Below, piece after piece: positions 24,532 through 33,103 of a stretch of DNA of 64,000 nucleotides. The DNA is taken from assembly GCF_025994315.1 (NCBI RefSeq), contig NZ_BAQE01000012.1; one strand, given 5' to 3'. The position numbers and the translations under genes are program-made. Origin of the DNA: Swaminathania salitolerans (GTDB lineage: Bacteria; Pseudomonadota; Alphaproteobacteria; Acetobacterales; Acetobacteraceae). The first letter of the stretch is position 1. Each line of letters opens with the position of its first letter. The notes under the pieces were generated by a model. It worked only from the letters and a program-made list of their open reading frames with translations, did not search any database and was not told where the DNA came from.

Positions 24532-24914
24532 CAGGCAGCTCCGCGTGAAACGGGACGGATGGTGTCCTGCCGACGCAGAACCGGAAGACTGAGGACCACC
24601 AGAATGGCGATGAGGGTCGGGCCGAACAGGCGCGGCAGCCATCCCCACCAGTCGAATCCCACCTCGTAGATCGTCCAGACGATCGTGCCTGCCCAGGCGA
24701 GCAGGAACAGCCAACCGCCGAGCAGGCGTCCCATGGCCATGAGACCGCCCGAGGCGATCAGCACGATGCCGCAGATGAGGTAATAGAGGGAGCCGCCGAG
24801 GCTGGCGAGATATCCACCGCCGCCGACGAAGATAAGACCGAACAGGCCGATCAGAAGCGCCAGGGCAAGAGTTGCCCAGTCGCCCAGGCGTCTGGGTCTG
24901 GATCGAGATGTCAT
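24531..24914 (-). CDS. sldB: Polyol dehydrogenase membrane subunit
   Basis: A 127-residue hydrophobic protein with four to five transmembrane helices ('LALALLIGLFGLIFVGGGGYL', 'GSLYYLICGIVLIASGGLMA', 'GGWLFLLAWAGTIVWTIYEVGFDWWGW', 'FGPTLIAILVVLSLPVL'). Length and layout match SldB, equivalent to the N-terminal membrane domain of quinoprotein glucose dehydrogenase. It anchors SldA and is thought to provide the ubiquinone contact. Its stop overlaps the sldA ATG, so the order sldB-sldA is a coupled operon. Confidence 0.93.
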   Translation of the reverse strand: MTSRSRPRRLGDWATLALALLIGLFGLIFVGGGGYLASLGGSLYYLICGIVLIASGGLMAMGRLLGGWLFLLAWAGTIVWTIYEVGFDWWGWLPRLFGPTLIAILVVLSLPVLRRQDTIRPVSRGAA

Positions 24915-25231
24915 GAAACCTCCTTGAGACGAACGGGAAACCTATCCCGATATGAAAGGGATCACGGCAACACATATCGGTGAAATTCCTGATACGTTTG
25001 ATGCCGCAGACTGGGATATTCAGAGTGTGTGACGTCAGGCGCAGGAATGGCGCAGGAATATTGCATCATTTCCACTTTATGAGCAGGAAATGAACAAAAA
25101 GAAGGATATCCGGCTCACTTTCGGGTGTTCCGGCCGGGTCGTTTCCGTTGGAGGAAAAATGCCCGCCCGGAGAAAATGCCTGTCCGGACCCACCCGTCAG
25201 GCGCGGGCGGAAGGACCGGCGAATCCGTTCC
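24915..25231. other. Intergenic region, sldBA promoter side
   Basis: 317 bp between the sldB start and the lipoprotein gene stop. It is more AT-rich near 24960-25110 and must hold the sldBA promoter, but I see no confident -35/-10 pair, operator or hairpin. No gene found. Confidence 0.6.
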
Positions 25232-26368
25232 CTATCCCGCCGGAATCGTGATGACGGCGCCCGGCGAATGGCTCGTCGCGGCGAGGGCGGCCAGGATCTG
25301 CATCATGGTAAAGCTCAGCTTGCTCCGGAAATCGTCATCGTTGATCCAGTACCACTGCCCGCGATACCGGACCGAATCGTAGACATGGTCCGGAAGGGAA
25401 CGACCGGAATGGATGACCACGTCGGGCCGGGTCTCGATCCCGACCGGGCTGATCGTGGGGAGCGTGCGACCGGCCTTGATGTCGTCTTCCGGCACTTCCA
25501 TTTCGTATGCGATCTGGGACAGCATCGCGAACATCGAGCGTGTGAGAATGGCGATCTGGCCCGGTACCTTCGGATAGGGGCCATAGACGATCTCGGCTTC
25601 TTCCGCGTGCGGATCGAGATGGAGCAGGCGTCTGACTTCACCCTGTATGGTTGTCAGGGCAGGATCGGATGTGGCGGTGAGGACGAGATAGGCATGTTCG
25701 GGCTGCGTGCCCGAGGGTTTGTTGGCCGAACCCGAAGGCGGCTGATCGCCCGAGGGTTTCGGCGCATCGGTCGAGATGCGGATGGTCATGGCGCCAGCCA
25801 CCTGAAGCTGGCGCAGATCGTGCAGGAGGAGATAGAACCGGACCGATCCTCCGCCGGTCGGACCCGCACCGAGCGCACGCACATTCGACAATCCGTCGAT
25901 CGACTGTGCAGTGAGACGCAGGAGGGTATCGATCGGCAGGCCGCCGAGACTGAGCGGCATGATGACCACAGGCGAGATCGGCCGGATGACGTTCTCCGCA
26001 TATTGTTGCCCGGTTTCCGGCTGATAGGTGAAGGTCGGGCTTTCCTGCAGTGTCGCCGTGCTGCTTCCGAAAAGATAGCTGCCCACGCCGGACGGGAAGG
26101 CGTTGAAGCCTCCGTTGACCGAGCGGTTGAGCTGATAGCCTGCGATCACCTGCGTCGTATCGAGAAAGGTCGGCGGATCGGCGTACCGGATGCGGATGAT
26201 ATTGAGCAGCATCGCATGTTTTTCGGCCTCGCCCAGAGCACGCGAATAATCGAGCTGGTCGTGCGACAGCCGGCTCGGACCTATGGTGATGCAACCGCCG
26301 AGAAGACAGGCAGGCAACAAGCCGACCAGACTACGCAAGGCCGCCGGGAGGGAACGGAACGGATTCAT
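25232..26368 (-). CDS. Conserved lipoprotein of unknown function
   Basis: A 378-residue predicted lipoprotein. The N-terminus has a signal peptide and lipobox 'LLGGC' with Cys26. The mature part is mixed alpha/beta with 'QLDYSRALGEAEKHAMLLNIIRIRYADPPTFLDTTQVIAGY', a stretch I have seen in conserved proteobacterial hypothetical proteins without known role. A Pro/Ser/Gly-rich insert ('PKPSGDQPPSGSANKPSGTQ') divides it. The final part ('YDSVRYRGQWYWINDDDFRSKLSF') looks structured. No enzymatic motif. It stands 83 bp downstream of the epimerase-like gene and may share its transcript. Confidence 0.75.
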   Translation of the reverse strand: MNPFRSLPAALRSLVGLLPACLLGGCITIGPSRLSHDQLDYSRALGEAEKHAMLLNIIRIRYADPPTFLDTTQVIAGYQLNRSVNGGFNAFPSGVGSYLFGSSTATLQESPTFTYQPETGQQYAENVIRPISPVVIMPLSLGGLPIDTLLRLTAQSIDGLSNVRALGAGPTGGGSVRFYLLLHDLRQLQVAGAMTIRISTDAPKPSGDQPPSGSANKPSGTQPEHAYLVLTATSDPALTTIQGEVRRLLHLDPHAEEAEIVYGPYPKVPGQIAILTRSMFAMLSQIAYEMEVPEDDIKAGRTLPTISPVGIETRPDVVIHSGRSLPDHVYDSVRYRGQWYWINDDDFRSKLSFTMMQILAALAATSHSPGAVITIPAG

Positions 26369-26451
26369 CGGGTGGTCGCGCTCAACGGGATTGAGGCACT
26401 GTCCGCCAGTGCCTGTCGGTTTCGAGTCCGGTACGGTGGTTCAGCCATGCC

Positions 26452-27384
26452 TTACCCCAGTTCGTGCCCGGCGAAAATGGCGGCGAGTCCCTCGCGATAT
26501 CCCGGATAGCGCCAGACACGACCGATGCGCTTCTGGGTGAGGCGGCTATCGACCACGCGCCGTTCCGACCAGAAGCTGCGTGCCATGGGGCTGAGCGTTT
26601 CCCATGCCCGGTCGAGGGTCAGCCGAGGCGGCAGCGGGAGGCCTGCAAGACGGGCGGCCTCCTCGAGCACGGCCGATTGGGGGCTCGGCGTATCGTCGAC
26701 GAAATTGAGGATACGCGCACCCGACTCATCCGATCCCGCCTCCGGCACGCCCTCCCGTGAGTGTTCTCTCTCACCGTGTTCTTCTTTGGATTGCGCGCTC
26801 AGGGGCGAGGCGCTGTCGATCGCGGCGAGGGTCGCAGCGGCGATATCGTCGCGATGGATACGGCTGAAGAGATGATCGGGAGCGTCGATGATCCGGGCCT
26901 TTCCGGAGCGCAATGTGTCGAAAGCCGAGCGGCCCGGCCCGTAGATCCCGCCCAGGCGCATGATATCGCAATGTGCATCGCAGGACATGGCGATATCGCG
27001 CCAGTCCGATTCGGCCCTGACGCGGGCCAGGCTTCGTTCCTGTCCCGGAGAAACGGGTGTGGTCTCGTCGACGCGCGCGCCCTGCCGGTCTCCATAGACG
27101 CCGGTGGTGGAATAATAGCCGATCCAGCGCAGCGCATGCGTCTGGCGCAGAAGCCCGGCATAGAGCCTCAAGGAGGGGTCTCCCTCCTCGCCGGGAGGGA
27201 TGCTCACGAGAAGATGGGTCGCCTCGCGCAGGAGCGGTCCGACACGGGAGAAAGCGATCAGCGCGGGGTCGTCGGCGGGGGGCGTCCGGCTTGTACCCGT
27301 GACGCGCCATCCACGCTTGCGGGCCAGGAATGCGGTGGCCGAGGCGGAATAGCCCTGACCGAGAATGACGAGATGTGGCGGCAT
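26452..27384 (-). CDS. NAD(P)-binding epimerase-like protein (extended SDR, YeeZ type)
   Basis: A 310-residue Rossmann protein. The dinucleotide motif is divergent ('LVILGQGYSASATAFLARKRGW'); 'RWIGYYSTTGVYGDRQG' is the SDR active-site region (YSTTGVYG), followed by 'IMRLGGIYGPGRSAFD' and 'FSRIHRDDIAAATLAAI'. This matches the YeeZ/sugar-epimerase-like group of unknown substrate. An insert of about 25 charged residues ('SKEEHGEREHSREGVPEAGS') interrupts the C-terminal half, coded by a different-looking sequence. ATG 27384 starts the Rossmann strand directly. Confidence 0.82.
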   Translation of the reverse strand: MPPHLVILGQGYSASATAFLARKRGWRVTGTSRTPPADDPALIAFSRVGPLLREATHLLVSIPPGEEGDPSLRLYAGLLRQTHALRWIGYYSTTGVYGDRQGARVDETTPVSPGQERSLARVRAESDWRDIAMSCDAHCDIMRLGGIYGPGRSAFDTLRSGKARIIDAPDHLFSRIHRDDIAAATLAAIDSASPLSAQSKEEHGEREHSREGVPEAGSDESGARILNFVDDTPSPQSAVLEEAARLAGLPLPPRLTLDRAWETLSPMARSFWSERRVVDSRLTQKRIGRVWRYPGYREGLAAIFAGHELG

Positions 27385-27438
27385 GAGTGTTCCCGTTCCG
27401 GCTTGACCGCACAGCCGGGGCCGCGCCAATCATGCTGT

Positions 27439-28362
27439 ATGAAACACGGTTTCGAAGCCTTGGCGATAGGGGGCAGCCTCTGGATCGGGATGAGCCATGC
27501 CCATGCCCATGCCCAGACGCAGATACAGACCCAGACGCAGATACAGACACGGAGCCACGTGCAGGCAGCGCCGTCGCGTCTGGACGCCTGTCTGGCCCTT
27601 TCTGCCGCATCTCCGGATCGGGCCTTGCAGGAGGCGCAGGACTGGGGGCGTCATGACGGTGGTGACGATGCCCGTCTCTGCGCTGCGCGTGCCTTGCGCG
27701 AGGCGGGGCGGTATCGGGAGGCTGCAGAGGCATTCGACGCCCTCGGTCGCGGTTCGGCGCCGCCTCTGGACCACAGGCCCGACCGGACCGGCGGCCGCAT
27801 GACGCATCCCGGCGGCAGCGCTGCCGAAGCGCCGGGAGACGGAAAGGCTTCCGGATCGTCTGCCGGGCGCGGGGATGACGACCGGGCCGCCATCGTTGCG
27901 GCACAGGCTGCGGAATGCTGGCTTCTCGCCGGGGATGGCGACGCTGCGGAGGCGTCCGCCCGGCGCGGTCTGGCCGGAGCGCCGGGCGCGGTCGCTCTTC
28001 ATGTGCTTCTGGCGCGCAGTCTTGCCATGCGCGGCGCCTGGAAGGATGTCGTTGCGACATTGCAGGGACTCGAGCCTCTCCCGGACGTGGCCCGTAGCCG
28101 GGCACTGGTGCTCAGGGCGATAGCGTGGCGTCATCTGGATCACTCCGACAAGGCGCTCGCAGATGTCGAGACAGCCCTCTCCCTGTCGCCCGATACCGTG
28201 GAGGCATTGCTCGAGCGTGGCATCGACCATGTGCGTCTGGGGCATCTGGCCGCGGCCCGGGCGGACTGGGATCGGGTTATCGTCCTCTCACCCGATGGCA
28301 GGGAGGCGGATCTGGCGCGTCAGGACGAGGCTGTACTGGATGCGGATCCCGATCAGCCGTGA
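27439..28362 (+). CDS. Exported TPR-like repeat protein
   Basis: A 307-residue protein with an N-terminal hydrophobic segment ('ALAIGGSLWIGMSHAHAHA') followed by a QTQIQT repeat, so probably secreted or periplasmic. The rest is Ala-rich helical repeats of tetratricopeptide type: 'DARLCAARALREAGRYREAAEAFDALG', 'AECWLLAGDGDAAEASARRGLA', 'ALVLRAIAWRHLDHSDKALADVETALSLSPDTVEALLERGIDHVRLGHLAAARADWDRVIVLSPD'. It probably binds a partner protein; no enzymatic motif. The ATG at 27439 is chosen because upstream sequence in this frame overlaps the divergent epimerase-like gene. A disordered Gly/Asp/Arg-rich stretch sits between repeat groups. Confidence 0.8.
   Translation: MKHGFEALAIGGSLWIGMSHAHAHAQTQIQTQTQIQTRSHVQAAPSRLDACLALSAASPDRALQEAQDWGRHDGGDDARLCAARALREAGRYREAAEAFDALGRGSAPPLDHRPDRTGGRMTHPGGSAAEAPGDGKASGSSAGRGDDDRAAIVAAQAAECWLLAGDGDAAEASARRGLAGAPGAVALHVLLARSLAMRGAWKDVVATLQGLEPLPDVARSRALVLRAIAWRHLDHSDKALADVETALSLSPDTVEALLERGIDHVRLGHLAAARADWDRVIVLSPDGREADLARQDEAVLDADPDQP
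27493..27548 (+). repeat. Tandem repeats in the TPR gene 5' end
   Basis: CATGCC hexamers (coding HAHAHA) followed by two copies of an 18-bp unit containing CAGACGCAGATACAGAC (coding QTQIQT), just after the signal sequence. In frame. Confidence 0.85.
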
Positions 28363-28419
28363 GATGAACGGCCCGCCGCAGAGACAGCTGCAGAGACAGC
28401 CGCAAAGTCAGTTGCAGAC

Positions 28420-29379
28420 TCACGCGGGCAAAGAGGCAAGTCCCGTCAGTCCGGCAACGTCGTTCCAGAAAGGGGCAGCGCTTGCGGCACCCCGACGGGT
28501 AGTCGCGAGAGCGCCGCATCCCGCCGCGAAACGGACGCAATCCGACAGGCCGAGGCCGAGGGTGAGTGCGACGGCCAGACCTGCATTGAAACAATCCCCT
28601 GCGGCTACGCTGTCGATCGCCTCGACGCGAAACGGTGCCACAAAGCCCTCCTCCTCGCCGCGGCGATAGAATACGCCGCGTGCGCCCATCTTCACCACGG
28701 CTCCCGCTGCGCCCATTGCCTGAAGCTGTCGCGCGGCGCGCGCGGCATCGGCTTCGGTTTCCGGATAGATCCCGGTGAGGAGCCGGGTTTCGCTTTCATT
28801 CGGCGTGATGAAATCGGCCTGACGCAAAAGGCGCTCGGGCAGAGCTTCCGCAGGGGCAGGTGCCGGATCGAGAATGACGGATGTTCCCGCTTCGCGGGCT
28901 GCCTCGGCTGCGGCAAGCGTGACGGCGAGGGGGATCTCGAGCTGCAGCAGAAGCGTGGAGGCTGCACGGATCAGGCTGGCGTCCCGGGCGACGTCTTTCT
29001 CGTCGAGTGCCATATTGGCGCCGCCTGCGACCGTGATCGTGTTTTCGGCTGCGGCATCGACGGTGATCAGCGCGATGCCCGTCGGATGTCCGGGCGTTTC
29101 GCGCAGGGCGGTCGTATCGACGCCGAACGGAGTCAGGAGACGGCGCGCATCTGCGCCGAAGCTGTCCGTTCCGATGCGTCCGGCGAGCCCTACGGCAAGA
29201 CCGCATCCCTGTCCGAGCCGGGACGCGGCGGCGGCCTGGTTGGCGCCCTTGCCGCCAAGGCCCGTCTCGTAGCCATCGGCGTGGACGGTTTCGCCCGGGC
29301 GGGGCAATCGGTGCGCCCGGGCCGTGACGTCGATATTGATGCTTCCATAGGACAGGATGCGCGGCGTGGTGGCGGACAT
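28420..29379 (-). CDS. rbsK: Ribokinase (PfkB family)
   Basis: A 319-residue PfkB carbohydrate kinase, most like ribokinase (ATP-dependent D-ribose 5-phosphorylation). Visible: 'LSYGSINIDVTARAHRLPRPGETV', the signature 'GGKGANQAAAASRLG', 'ALITVDAAAENTITVAGGAN', 'FITPNESETRLLTG' and the anion-hole/catalytic-base motif 'DSVAAGDCFNAGLAVAL' with the catalytic Asp in A-x-GD. No ribose transporter lies beside it, so the substrate is inferred from the family. The ATG at 29379 fits the family N-terminus. Confidence 0.88.
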   Translation of the reverse strand: MSATTPRILSYGSINIDVTARAHRLPRPGETVHADGYETGLGGKGANQAAAASRLGQGCGLAVGLAGRIGTDSFGADARRLLTPFGVDTTALRETPGHPTGIALITVDAAAENTITVAGGANMALDEKDVARDASLIRAASTLLLQLEIPLAVTLAAAEAAREAGTSVILDPAPAPAEALPERLLRQADFITPNESETRLLTGIYPETEADAARAARQLQAMGAAGAVVKMGARGVFYRRGEEEGFVAPFRVEAIDSVAAGDCFNAGLAVALTLGLGLSDCVRFAAGCGALATTRRGAASAAPFWNDVAGLTGLASLPA

Positions 29380-29448
29380 GTCGGCCCCTTCGATCTGGCT
29401 CTTTGCTCAGGCGTATCATCCCGGATGCGGCTGGGCTAGTGTCGGCCC

Positions 29449-30360
29449 ATGACCCGCATTCTCGTGATCAAGCACGGTGCGCTGGGCGATTTCGTTCAGG
29501 CTTTCGCACCGTTCCATTCCATCAGGCAGCATTGGCCCGAGGCCCGGATTACCCTGCTGACGACCGCGCCGTTCTGTGAAATGGCACGACGGAGTCCCTG
29601 GTTCGACAGGATCGAGAGCGATTCACGGCCGCGATGGTGGGATCTCCCCGGGTTGTTTTCGCTGCGTGCCCGGTTGCGCGGATACGATCTCGTGATCGAT
29701 CTCCAGACCTCGCGCCGGAGCACGCGCTATTATCGTCTGGCATCGACAACCGCCTGGAGCGGCCTTGCGAGGCGCAGTGCGTTCCGTCACGACAATCCGT
29801 GGCGAAACGCAATGCACAGCGTGGCGCGCCAGCGCGATCAGCTCGCCCGTCTGGGCGTGCCGGAGGCAGGCGCTCCCGATCTGCGCTGGCTGAGCGCGGG
29901 CGCCCCGGTCGGAGACAGGCCTTATGCGGTGCTCGTTCCCGGCGCCGCACCGCATCGGCCTGCCAAGCGCTGGCCCGCCGGACAGTATGGCGCACTGGCT
30001 GCGATCCTGCACGAATACGGTCTGGATGTGCTGATCGTCGGTTCCGCAGCCGAGCGGAGCCTTGCGGAGACGATCCGCAGCATCTGTCCGCAGGCGCAGG
30101 ATCTGACCGGCCGGACCGATCTGATGGAGCTCGGAAGCGTCTTTGCCGGGGCGCGTCTTGCGATCGGAAACGACACGGGTCCGATGCATCTGGCAGCGTC
30201 GCTCGGCTGTCGCGCGATCGTCCTGTTTTCTGCCGAGAGCGACCCGCGTCTGACGGCACCGGTCGGTCTCGGGCCGGGGCAGGTGAGCGTTCTCGTTCAG
30301 GAGGATCTGCGGGATCTCGACGTTTCCAGGGTTGCGGCGCTGGTGAACCGGGGGCATTAG
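29449..30360 (+). CDS. Glycosyltransferase family 9 (heptosyltransferase-like)
   Basis: A 303-residue GT9 protein. 'ILVIKHGALGDFVQAFAPFHSIRQHWPEARITLLT' is the family N-terminus, with 'YDLVIDLQTSRRSTRYY' and the donor-site block 'ARLAIGNDTGPMHLAASLGCRAIVLF' containing the GNDTGPMHLA signature. GT9 enzymes add heptose or related sugars to the lipopolysaccharide core in the cytosol. It lies 33 bp upstream of thrS and is probably co-transcribed. ATG 29449. Confidence 0.9.
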   Translation: MTRILVIKHGALGDFVQAFAPFHSIRQHWPEARITLLTTAPFCEMARRSPWFDRIESDSRPRWWDLPGLFSLRARLRGYDLVIDLQTSRRSTRYYRLASTTAWSGLARRSAFRHDNPWRNAMHSVARQRDQLARLGVPEAGAPDLRWLSAGAPVGDRPYAVLVPGAAPHRPAKRWPAGQYGALAAILHEYGLDVLIVGSAAERSLAETIRSICPQAQDLTGRTDLMELGSVFAGARLAIGNDTGPMHLAASLGCRAIVLFSAESDPRLTAPVGLGPGQVSVLVQEDLRDLDVSRVAALVNRGH

Positions 30361-30393
30361 AGCAGATCGTTTTTCCTTTTACGTCAGGAGCGC

Positions 30394-32334
30394 ATGTCCA
30401 TGCCTGCCATAACCCTGCCCGATGGTTCCGTTCGCCAGTTCGACGGTGCCACGACCGGCACGGCAGTCGCGGCTGCGATCGGACCCGGTCTGGCCCGTGC
30501 TGCCGTTGCGATGAGCCTGAATGGCAAGCTGGTCGATCTCTCGACGGTCATTGACGAGGATGCCGCGCTCCGTTTCATCACGCGCAAGGACGATATCGTT
30601 CTCGAGATGATCCGCCACGACACCGCCCATGTTCTGGCCGAGGCCGTGCAGGCGTTGTGGCCCGGCACGCAGGTGACCATCGGCCCCTCCATCAAGGACG
30701 GGTTCTATTACGACTTCTTCCGCAATCAGCCTTTCACGCCCGAGGATTTCGAGGCGATCGAGGCCAAGATGCGCGAGATCATCGCCGCCAATGCGCCGTT
30801 CGAGCGTGAGGAATGGGATCGCGATGCGGCGATTGCGTTCTTCGAGGAGAAGGGCGAGCGCTTCAAGGCCGAGCTGATCCGCGATCTGCCCGAGAGCGAG
30901 ACCATCTCGATCTATCGTCAGGGGGCGTGGCTGGATCTGTGCCGCGGGCCGCATATGCGCGGCACCGGCGATATCGGTACGGCCTTCAAGCTCATGAAGG
31001 TGGCGGGCGCCTATTGGCGCGGCGATCATCGCAACCCCATGCTGACGCGCATCTATGGCACGGCCTGGCGCGACCAGAAGGAACTCGACGCCTATCTGCA
31101 TCAGCTCGAGGAAGCCGAGAAGCGCGACCATCGCCGGATCGGCCGCGAGATGGATCTTTTCCATATCCAGGAAGAGGCGGTCGGTCAGATCTTCTGGCAT
31201 GCCAAGGGCTGGCGCCTTTATACGGTGCTTCAGGATTACATGCGCCGTCTTCAGACCCGTCACGGCTATCAGGAGGTGCGTACGCCCCAGCTCGTGGACC
31301 GTGCGCTCTGGGAAGCCTCGGGGCACTGGGACAAATATCGCGAGCACATGTTCATCGCGACGGTCGAGGATGAGGAAAAGACCCTCGCGCTCAAGCCGAT
31401 GAACTGCCCGTGCCATGTGCAGATTTTCCGCCACGGGCTGCGCTCCTATCGCGAATTGCCGCTGCGTATGGCCGAGTTCGGCGCGTGTCATCGCTACGAG
31501 CCTTCGGGCGCGCTGCATGGCATCATGCGTGTGCGCGGCTTCACGCAGGATGACGCGCATATCTTCTGCACCGAAGAGCAGATCGCGAGTGAGACCGCCT
31601 CTTTCGTCGCCATGCTCGATGAGGTCTATCGCGATCTGGGCTTCGAGAATTTCCGCGTGAAGTTCTCCGACCGCCCCGAAGCGCGCGCCGGCGATGACGA
31701 GACCTGGGACAAGTCGGAGAAGGCTCTCAAGGAAGCCTGTGCCCTGGCAGGGGTCTCATTCGAGACCAATCCGGGCGAAGGGGCGTTTTATGGCCCGAAA
31801 CTCGAATTCGTTCTGACGGATGCGATCGGTCGCGACTGGCAATGCGGCACGTTGCAGGTCGATTTCATCCTGCCGGAGCGTCTGGATGCGTCCTATATCG
31901 GCGAGGACAGCGCGCGTCATCGTCCGGTCATGCTGCATCGTGCCATTCTGGGCAGCTTCGAGCGATTCATCGGTATCCTGATCGAGCAGTTTGCAGGCAG
32001 GTTCCCGCTCTGGCTCGCCCCGACCCAGGTGGTGGTCGCCAGCATCGTGACCGATGCCGAGCCCTATGCGCAGGACGTCGCCGAAAAACTGCGTCGCGCC
32101 GGGCTTCAGGTCGAGGTGGACGGGCGTAACGAAAAGATCAACGCCAAGATCCGCGAGCATTCCCTGGCGCGGGTTCCGGTCATTCTCGTGGTCGGCCGGC
32201 GGGAGGCAGAGGAAGGCAAGGTCGCGATGCGCAGGCTCGGCGGGTCGGCGCAGGAGATTCTGGGTCTCGAGGACGCCGTGCGCCTGCTCGGCGACGAGGC
32301 GCGCGCACCGGACATGCGCCGGTTGCAGGGCTGA
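30394..32334 (+). CDS. thrS: Threonyl-tRNA synthetase
   Basis: A 646-residue class II aminoacyl-tRNA synthetase charging tRNA-Thr. Domains in order: TGS ('ITLPDGSVRQFDGATTGTAVA'), editing domain with the HxxxH motif 'HDTAHVLAEA' and 'DLCRGPHM', catalytic core with motif 2 around 'FGACHRYEPSGALHGIMRVRGFTQDDAHIF' and the zinc cysteine in 'LKPMNCPCHVQIF', motif 3 'RPVMLHRAILGSFERFI', and the anticodon-binding domain ('LAPTQVVVASIVTDAEPYAQDV'). ATG 30394 with CAGGAG just upstream. Followed by infC, the classical arrangement. Confidence 0.97.
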   Translation: MSMPAITLPDGSVRQFDGATTGTAVAAAIGPGLARAAVAMSLNGKLVDLSTVIDEDAALRFITRKDDIVLEMIRHDTAHVLAEAVQALWPGTQVTIGPSIKDGFYYDFFRNQPFTPEDFEAIEAKMREIIAANAPFEREEWDRDAAIAFFEEKGERFKAELIRDLPESETISIYRQGAWLDLCRGPHMRGTGDIGTAFKLMKVAGAYWRGDHRNPMLTRIYGTAWRDQKELDAYLHQLEEAEKRDHRRIGREMDLFHIQEEAVGQIFWHAKGWRLYTVLQDYMRRLQTRHGYQEVRTPQLVDRALWEASGHWDKYREHMFIATVEDEEKTLALKPMNCPCHVQIFRHGLRSYRELPLRMAEFGACHRYEPSGALHGIMRVRGFTQDDAHIFCTEEQIASETASFVAMLDEVYRDLGFENFRVKFSDRPEARAGDDETWDKSEKALKEACALAGVSFETNPGEGAFYGPKLEFVLTDAIGRDWQCGTLQVDFILPERLDASYIGEDSARHRPVMLHRAILGSFERFIGILIEQFAGRFPLWLAPTQVVVASIVTDAEPYAQDVAEKLRRAGLQVEVDGRNEKINAKIREHSLARVPVILVVGRREAEEGKVAMRRLGGSAQEILGLEDAVRLLGDEARAPDMRRLQG

Positions 32335-32500
32335 TCCTGCGGCTCTGACGGCAGAAATCTTGCTTTCGCGCCTGATAATGCCTATGTCGAGGCACCGGGT
32401 TTTCGTGAAGGCGTCGTGTTTCGTCACAGCAAGGTGATGAAATCCTCCGGCGCCTTCATGCGTATTGTCGACCCGCAAGCAGGATTTTGAGAACGTCGAC

Positions 32501-32514
32501 AGGAGACGACCATA
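32501..32514 (+). promoter_or_regulatory. infC ribosome-binding site and AUA start codon
   Basis: AGGAG at 32501-32505 is followed after 6 nt by ATA at 32512, then GCT AGA CCA CCG in frame with infC. The first in-frame ATG (32527) is 21 nt from this Shine-Dalgarno sequence, too far to use it. Known infC genes start at AUU/AUC-type codons so that IF-3 can repress its own synthesis. Confidence 0.7.
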
Positions 32515-33048
32515 GCTAGACCACCGATGCAGAGCGCGCCGACCCGTGAGGGTCCCCGAGTGAACGAGGAAATCCGCGTTCCCCAGGTGCGTTTGATTGA
32601 CGCCGACGGCGAAATGGCCGGCGTGATGACCACCCGTGATGCGCTCGCCCGTGCCTATTCGGTCGGGCTCGATCTTCTCGAGATCAGCCCTACGGCGGAA
32701 CCGCCCGTGGTCAAGATTCTCGATTATGGCAAGTTCAAATACGAACAGCAGAAGAAGAAGAACGAGGCACGCAAGAAGCAGAAGGTCATCGAGATCAAGG
32801 AAGTCAAGGTGCGCCCCAGCACCAACGAAAATGACTACCAGGTCAAGCTGCGCGCGATGAATTCGTTCCTGGCCGAAGGCGACAAGGTCAAGGTGTCGCT
32901 TCGCTTCAAGGGGCGCGAGATGGCGCATCAGGAACTCGGTATCAAGATGCTCGAACGCATCCGGACCGAGATGGAGGAAAAGGCGAAGGTCGAGCAGATG
33001 CCCAAGCTCGAGAATCGCCAGATGATCATGGTGCTCGCCCCGCGCTGA
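32512..33048 (+). CDS. infC: Translation initiation factor IF-3
   Basis: A 178-residue IF-3, which keeps 30S subunits free and checks start codon-initiator tRNA pairing. The N-domain has 'RVNEEIRVPQVRLIDADGEM' and 'DLLEISPTAEPPVVKILDYGKFKYE'; the C-domain has 'EIKEVKVRPSTNENDYQVKL' and 'KVKVSLRFKGREMAHQELG'. The start is set at the non-canonical ATA at 32512 because of spacing to AGGAG; ATG 32527 is the conservative alternative. It lies 177 bp after thrS and ends in an intrinsic terminator, so the rpmI-rplT genes that often follow are not in this transcript. Confidence 0.93.
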   Translation: MARPPMQSAPTREGPRVNEEIRVPQVRLIDADGEMAGVMTTRDALARAYSVGLDLLEISPTAEPPVVKILDYGKFKYEQQKKKNEARKKQKVIEIKEVKVRPSTNENDYQVKLRAMNSFLAEGDKVKVSLRFKGREMAHQELGIKMLERIRTEMEEKAKVEQMPKLENRQMIMVLAPR

Positions 33049-33071
33049 GCATCGATTCTCTCGTTTGCAGG

Positions 33072-33103
33072 AAAAACCAGCCCGGATGGGCTGGTTTTTT
33101 TTT
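33072..33103 (+). terminator. Intrinsic terminator of thrS-infC
   Basis: A 12-bp stem AAAAACCAGCCC/GGGCTGGTTTTT with a 4-nt loop and a run of nine T residues, 24 bp after the infC stop. Confidence 0.95.

Noticed and set aside
24532..24975. N-terminal extension of sldA fused to the membrane region
   Set aside because: Wrong frame for the membrane protein; sldB is a separate gene and the signal peptide begins at 24531.
26771..28105. Long minus-strand frame opposite the TPR gene
   Set aside because: Arg/Pro-rich shadow frame typical of GC-rich coding DNA.
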